From NCBI GenBank assembly GCA_021202245.1, contig JAJQDK010000007.1:1-10151 (forward strand): 10,151 bases of DNA. Reading direction: 5' to 3'. This document shows positions 6,667 through 10,151 of the stretch, one piece after another. Under the pieces are notes generated by a model. It saw only the letters and a program-made list of their open reading frames with translations. It made no database searches and had not been told where the DNA came from. The stretch's first letter is position 1. Every line of letters begins with the position of its first letter. The translations under genes were made by a program, and so were the position numbers. Origin of the DNA: Clostridiales bacterium. GTDB taxonomy: Bacteria > Bacillota > Clostridia > Oscillospirales > Acutalibacteraceae.

Positions 6667-7488
6667 TCAGAAGCTTCCGCCGCCACCGTGGGAGCCTCCT
6701 CCGCCGTGCGAATGACCTCCGCCGCCGTGAGGACCGTTATCAGACTGAATTCTTGTAACAATTACTCTTTTGTTAACCAAAATATCCTGTCTGTCGGTCA
6801 GAACAGCAGCGCTGTTAGCGTGTAAATCATAGGTGTTCTTTTTGCCGTTGTTTTTGTACCTGCTGCGAACACCCAGCACTGCAACCACTGCAATCGCAAG
6901 ACTTACCGCTGCAATCATTATACCATAATATTTGATAATGTAAAGAGCGGGATTCTCTGTTTTTTCGTTCAGGCGAACATTGGAAAATTCGCCGTCCTCA
7001 GGCTTGCCCTGAGCGTAATAATCGCTGACAGTGTTTATAAACACCTCGGCTGCGGCATAGTAATCTCCGCTGTAAATTTCACTTATGATATCCGACTTGA
7101 GGTCGTCAACTCTTTCGTCGCTGAAATAATACATAGCGTCGCCCTTGGTCGTGATAAGGCGCCTTTGCGATCCCATGTCTACGGTGAACATCACTCCGCT
7201 GCCGCTGTCACCCCTGCCGAAGCCCTGCATATCATAATAATCATTATAGTAATACTCCATTTCCTCGGAGTCTATGTCGTTGTAATTTGTGTAAATAATA
7301 ATATCCCAGTCGGTGGCGTCGCTGAGCTCCCTGAGCTGAGCTTCAAGTGCCGACGCTTCCTCCGCTGTAAACAAGCCTGCATCGTCAATCAGCTTTTGAC
7401 TGCTTTCGGCAAAAACGCAGAGCGGTGTGCACAGCATAAGCAGAGCTGCGAATAAAACTGCGGAAAGCCGTTCGGTAATCTTAATCAT
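6667..7488 (-). CDS. TPM-domain membrane protein (YdjH/YgcG-like)
   Basis: This 273-residue protein has a signal peptide at about 1-27, with a cationic start, a hydrophobic core and a likely cut after VFA. A TPM (TLP18.3/Psb32/MOLO-1) domain follows at about 30-165, beginning LIDDAGLFTAEEASALEAQL and continuing with WDIIIYTN. A transmembrane helix at about 183-206 anchors it, followed by a basic KNNGKK turn and a cytoplasmic segment. The last 21 residues are almost only Gly, His and Ser, ending GGGGSF; such Gly-rich tails are common in TPM proteins. The domain should lie outside the membrane and the tail inside. TPM domains have been linked to phosphatase-like activity and protein quality control in other systems, but no enzymatic role can be claimed here. 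The ATG overlaps the previous gene's stop by 4 bases (ATGA), which points to translational coupling; GGGAGG lies about 12 bases upstream. In Bacillus the equivalent gene neighbours ydjG and ydjI. Confidence 0.88.
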   Translation of the reverse strand: MIKITERLSAVLFAALLMLCTPLCVFAESSQKLIDDAGLFTAEEASALEAQLRELSDATDWDIIIYTNYNDIDSEEMEYYYNDYYDMQGFGRGDSGSGVMFTVDMGSQRRLITTKGDAMYYFSDERVDDLKSDIISEIYSGDYYAAAEVFINTVSDYYAQGKPEDGEFSNVRLNEKTENPALYIIKYYGIMIAAVSLAIAVVAVLGVRSRYKNNGKKNTYDLHANSAAVLTDRQDILVNKRVIVTRIQSDNGPHGGGGHSHGGGGSHGGGGSF

Positions 7489-8588
7489 AACAGTAGCAAA
7501 CCTCCCGCAAATCCGAGCAGCATAAGCGCTGCGGACAAAACTGCAAACAAAATTGCCAGCTTGCCCTTCGAGGTGGGAAGCATACCGTAGGTTTTACCCG
7601 TCTGACCGTTAATGGCAAAGGGATAGATTTTGTTCTTGTATTTATATGTAACAACCCACACGGGAAGCAGCGTGTAGCTCCACCTCTGCGCCACGGTGTC
7701 ATCTCCGTACTCTTTGGTGGCAACGGAGCTGTAGCCGGTTACGGTATCGGTCAGAAGCTGTTGTCCGTATGCGCTGAGCAAGCCTTCTACCTCGCCCTCA
7801 AGCTCCGCTCTCTCTATGTCACGCTTCTCCGCCTGAAAGCCCGAGAGATACGACATTGAAAAGCTGCGCGCCTGCGATAAATCAAACGGATGCACACATT
7901 GGAGCATTTCACGGTCCTCGCTTTTGAGCGCGCGCTCAAAAAGATTGTTTATATCGAGGTTTCCGTCACGAATAACCTCGTAAATTTTAGTTTCCGTAAA
8001 GCGTTTGTTGCCGGATCTCCACGTCCGCACCTTTTCGCCCCTTGCAATCATATGGGCCTGCATTTTTGTATCTATATACCAATAAGGAAAGTACACTCCC
8101 TGAAACTTGTCAAATTGATTTTTCCCTGCGAAATCCTTGGGCAGGAACCACTTCCTTTTGCACATTTCAAGAAATTTTTCAATCGCCTTATCCTTTGAAA
8201 GCGCAAAGGGAATAATTCTGTCCGGCTTGTACTCACCCGACAGTCTGCCGCCCAAAACAACGGGGTTTTGACAATAAAAGCAGGTGGTTGCCGCCGTTGA
8301 TGCAGTAGTAATCACCTCTGCTCCGCAGCTCGGACAGGTGTAAACAACCGCCTCCTCCGAAGCTTCATCGGCATTTTCCGCACTGCCCTGCTGACTTTGA
8401 GCTTTCTGTTCAGCCTGCTTTTCGGCTTTTTCGGCGCGGCTTTCCGCTGCTTCGCGCTGAGCGTAAAGCTCCTGTACCTTTTGCTCCGAAAAATCGGACA
8501 GACAGTATTCACAGCTGAACATCTGCTTGTCGGGATTATATTTCAGCGGTCCGCCGCAATTTGGGCACTTATAATTGACTGTTGCCAT
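7485..8588 (-). CDS. Double zinc-ribbon protein with C-terminal membrane anchor (YdjG-like)
   Basis: This 367-residue protein begins with a zinc ribbon, C8-C11...C26-C29. A charged Ala/Glu/Gln/Lys segment at about 34-66, probably a coiled coil, follows. The second ribbon is C85-C88...C103-C106. A conserved middle region of about 120-335 has aromatic blocks such as GVYFPYWYID and LLPVWVVTYKYKNK. A single hydrophobic helix at about 344-366 ends the chain, so it is a tail-anchored membrane protein with the ribbons in the cytoplasm. Databases often label this family helicase or TFIIB-type zinc ribbon; I see no helicase motif and would not use those names. It resembles B. subtilis YdjG, thought to act with YdjH and YdjI at the membrane. 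The start at 8588 has GAGGTAGGAA just upstream and lies 29 bases after the SPFH gene. Its end overlaps the TPM gene by 4 bases. Confidence 0.87.
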   Translation of the reverse strand: MATVNYKCPNCGGPLKYNPDKQMFSCEYCLSDFSEQKVQELYAQREAAESRAEKAEKQAEQKAQSQQGSAENADEASEEAVVYTCPSCGAEVITTASTAATTCFYCQNPVVLGGRLSGEYKPDRIIPFALSKDKAIEKFLEMCKRKWFLPKDFAGKNQFDKFQGVYFPYWYIDTKMQAHMIARGEKVRTWRSGNKRFTETKIYEVIRDGNLDINNLFERALKSEDREMLQCVHPFDLSQARSFSMSYLSGFQAEKRDIERAELEGEVEGLLSAYGQQLLTDTVTGYSSVATKEYGDDTVAQRWSYTLLPVWVVTYKYKNKIYPFAINGQTGKTYGMLPTSKGKLAILFAVLSAALMLLGFAGGLLLL

Positions 8589-8617
8589 TTCCTACCTCAC
8601 GTCCCTAACCGAAAGGT

Positions 8618-9844
8618 TTACGCCTTTGTTCCGCATTCCGGACAGAATTTTGCTGTTTCGGCAAGCTCTGCGCCGCAGTTGGTACAAAAGCGTTTTTTGG
8701 GAGCCTCGGGCTTTTTGCTGCCGCATTCGGGGCAGAATTTGCCGGTATTCACCGAGCCGCATGCGCATACCCAGCTCTCACCCGACGGAGCGGAATTTTG
8801 CTGCGGCGCCGTCTGCGGAGCCTGCGGCTGCTCGGGCTGCTGCTGTCTGTACTGCGGGTTTTGCTGATAGCCTGCCATAAAGCCTCCGCCTGCGTTCATT
8901 CCTACGCCCATACCCATAAAGCCTGCCATAGAGCCATTGGCGTTTGAGCCGGCATCCTTAAGACCCTCCGATACATTGGCTGCAACATATCCCTGCTGAA
9001 CCGCCGCATCGGACATCATGGCGCCCTTGTTGCGCATATTGATAAGATTCTGGCTTTCTTCGTCATAAGAAACCTTAATTCCCACCGACTGAATTTCCAT
9101 ACCGCGCATTTGGTTCCACTCTTCATCGAGAGTGTCGCTCATATATTTACCCAGCTCACGGCTCTTTGAGGTGATGAAGCTTACGCGGTTGCCGTCAGCG
9201 GAATATTGGTTGATTGCCGAGGCAAGCGCTTCTATAAACTCGTCGAGATACTGCTGATTTACCGACTGAAAATCCACGCTTTCGTTGTTTGTAACGGCAC
9301 CCTTGGGGATAACCTCGGAATAAAATTTGAGCGGGTCGGTAACCTTTACCGAATAAGTGCCGTGGGCACGGATGAACAGCTCCGAGTTGTAAAAATTATC
9401 AAAATAGTTAATCGGATTGGCAGTGCCGAATTTAATCCCCTTCATTTCCTGAAGATTAATGTAGAAAACGTGTTGGGACTGCGACGGAACACCGCCGAAC
9501 TTAATTCTGTTAAAGGTTTCCTTGATAGAATCGCCGAACTGACCGCAGAAAAGCGACGGCATTGAGCTGTTATCCACCTTGAAATAGCCCGGCTCCGCCG
9601 TAAAGTCTACCACCTTGCCGCCGTCTATCAGCATCATAAACTGATTGTCGTAAACGTGAATTATCGAGCCGTTGGAAACAATGTTTTCCGAACCCTTTTT
9701 GTTTTGAGATTTGCCGTTCTGCGTGATTTTTTTCGCAGGAACCAAACAGGTGTTGTCGCCCATATAATCGGGTTCAAGCACCTCCTGCCAGGTGTCGGCA
9801 AGGCCTCCGCCGATTGCGTTTGTGACTGCTCTGATAATGCCCAT
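8618..9844 (-). CDS. SPFH-domain protein with two C-terminal zinc ribbons (YdjI-like)
   Basis: This 408-residue protein belongs to the YdjI-like branch of the SPFH (stomatin/prohibitin/flotillin) superfamily, sometimes mislabelled virion core protein in databases. Residues about 20-270 form the SPFH region, including FIRAHGTYSVKVTDP (157-171) and the GMEIQSVGIKVSY strand (248-260). There is no signal peptide or transmembrane helix, so membrane contact is probably peripheral or through partners. A Gly/Met/Ala-rich stretch (about 305-325) and a Gln/Pro-rich linker (326-352) lead to two compact ribbons: C360, C362, C371, C374 and C387, C390, C401, C404. The first has a CxC opening in place of CxxC. 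SPFH proteins usually form rings or scaffolds at membranes; here that is inferred. The ATG at 9844 has AAGGAG 8 bases upstream. It is the first complete gene of the cluster, 29 bases before the YdjG-like gene. Confidence 0.9.
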   Translation of the reverse strand: MGIIRAVTNAIGGGLADTWQEVLEPDYMGDNTCLVPAKKITQNGKSQNKKGSENIVSNGSIIHVYDNQFMMLIDGGKVVDFTAEPGYFKVDNSSMPSLFCGQFGDSIKETFNRIKFGGVPSQSQHVFYINLQEMKGIKFGTANPINYFDNFYNSELFIRAHGTYSVKVTDPLKFYSEVIPKGAVTNNESVDFQSVNQQYLDEFIEALASAINQYSADGNRVSFITSKSRELGKYMSDTLDEEWNQMRGMEIQSVGIKVSYDEESQNLINMRNKGAMMSDAAVQQGYVAANVSEGLKDAGSNANGSMAGFMGMGVGMNAGGGFMAGYQQNPQYRQQQPEQPQAPQTAPQQNSAPSGESWVCACGSVNTGKFCPECGSKKPEAPKKRFCTNCGAELAETAKFCPECGTKA

Positions 9845-9926
9845 TTCTTATTCTCCTTTTCGGTTGCTTTTTGTTTTATTATCAATTTTATCTTTAATTA
9901 GAAGCTGAGCGGCTTTGCTTAATCCC

Positions 9927-9952
9927 GCCCCGAGGCAGATGCTTCTCAGGGC
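9927..9952 (-). other. Hairpin in the gap before the SPFH gene
   Basis: On the minus strand GCCCTGAG and CTCGGGGC pair over 8 bp (one G-U) with a 10-base loop. It lies 17 bases after the stop of the partial gene at the right edge. No T-run follows, so it is not a convincing terminator; it may slow or process the transcript. Other short complementary pairs nearby (AGCGGC/GCCGCT and AGAAGC/GCTTCT) would compete with it. Confidence 0.35.
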
Positions 9953-9969
9953 TTTGGATTATCCGCCGC

Positions 9970-10151
9970 TTAATACTGTCGTCTGCCGACGGTTTGCTCC
10001 GTTATGCTGTCGAATTTCCACGCACGGATATTTACCTCCGTAACGGCTGTTCCGCAGTATTCGCAAAACTTTTTGCCGAGGTTTTTTATCGGGGCGCCGC
10101 AGTTGGGGCAGTTGACGCCGACGCTTTCGCCGTTTGTATCAACCTTATACG
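9970..10151 (-). CDS. C-terminal part of a zinc-ribbon protein, cut by the window edge
   Basis: An open frame runs in from the right edge to a TAA at 9970-9972, giving the last 59 residues of a protein. It contains CPNCGAPIKN followed by FCEYCG, a CxxC...CxxC zinc ribbon with 14 residues between the pairs, and then the tail VTEVNIRAWKFDSITEQ, ending in GRRQY. The start and main domain lie outside the window. A ribbon near the C-terminus followed by a short tail containing Trp is seen in Tim44-like zinc-ribbon proteins of Firmicutes and also in other zinc-ribbon proteins, so the identity stays open. It is on the same strand and 125 bases upstream of the SPFH gene, and zinc ribbons recur in the next two genes, so it may be part of the same group. 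Confidence 0.75.
   Translation of the reverse strand, partial: YKVDTNGESVGVNCPNCGAPIKNLGKKFCEYCGTAVTEVNIRAWKFDSITEQTVGRRQY

Noticed and set aside
8397..8867. Plus-strand open frame between the SPFH and zinc-ribbon genes, with a Cys-rich end
   Set aside because: The Cys-rich stretch is the reverse complement of the Gln/Ala/Pro linker codons of the SPFH gene.

Overview
The window reads as a chromosomal segment of an anaerobic Firmicute, most likely a gut clostridium of the Oscillospirales/Ruminococcaceae type. The reasons are the [FeFe]-hydrogenase maturation genes, strong AGGAGG-type ribosome sites, a sigma-A type promoter, moderate GC content, and an SPFH/zinc-ribbon/TPM gene set known from Firmicutes. 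The genus is inferred, not shown. Every supported gene lies on the minus strand, so transcription runs from high to low coordinates. I see no insertion sequence, phage gene, CRISPR array, tRNA or rRNA.

The right part (about 6667-10151) is a membrane-associated gene set. It starts with the C-terminal end of a zinc-ribbon protein that is cut by the window edge (9970-10151). Next come an SPFH-domain protein with two C-terminal zinc ribbons (8618-9844), a protein with two N-terminal zinc ribbons and a C-terminal membrane anchor (7485-8588), and a secreted, membrane-anchored TPM-domain protein (6667-7488). The last two overlap by 4 bases (ATGA). The set resembles Bacillus subtilis ydjG/ydjH/ydjI, which sits beside a PspA homologue and is linked to membrane stress.

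The centre (6293-6666) is a 374-base gene-free stretch. It holds a candidate promoter and a structured RNA of about 160 nt that ends in a strong intrinsic terminator and is best explained as 6S RNA. After it come about 160 bases of leader with a long imperfect inverted repeat. These precede a [FeFe]-hydrogenase maturation operon: the TM1266-family small regulator (6029-6292), hydE (4967-6022) and hydG (3474-4901), closed by a terminator at 3423-3451. HydE and HydG are radical-SAM enzymes that supply parts of the H-cluster 2Fe subsite. The third maturase, HydF, and the hydrogenase itself are not in the window.

The left part is an aminoacyl-tRNA synthetase operon. A clear promoter (TTGAAA, 17 bases, TATACT at 3316-3344) drives gltX (start best placed at 3284) and then glnS (97-1791), ending in a terminator at 33-68. 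The cell therefore has a direct GlnRS as well as GluRS, which is the less common arrangement in Firmicutes.

The window is mostly recognisable biology. The parts most worth a second look are the structured RNA and leader before the hydrogenase operon, and the zinc-ribbon/SPFH/TPM membrane cluster.
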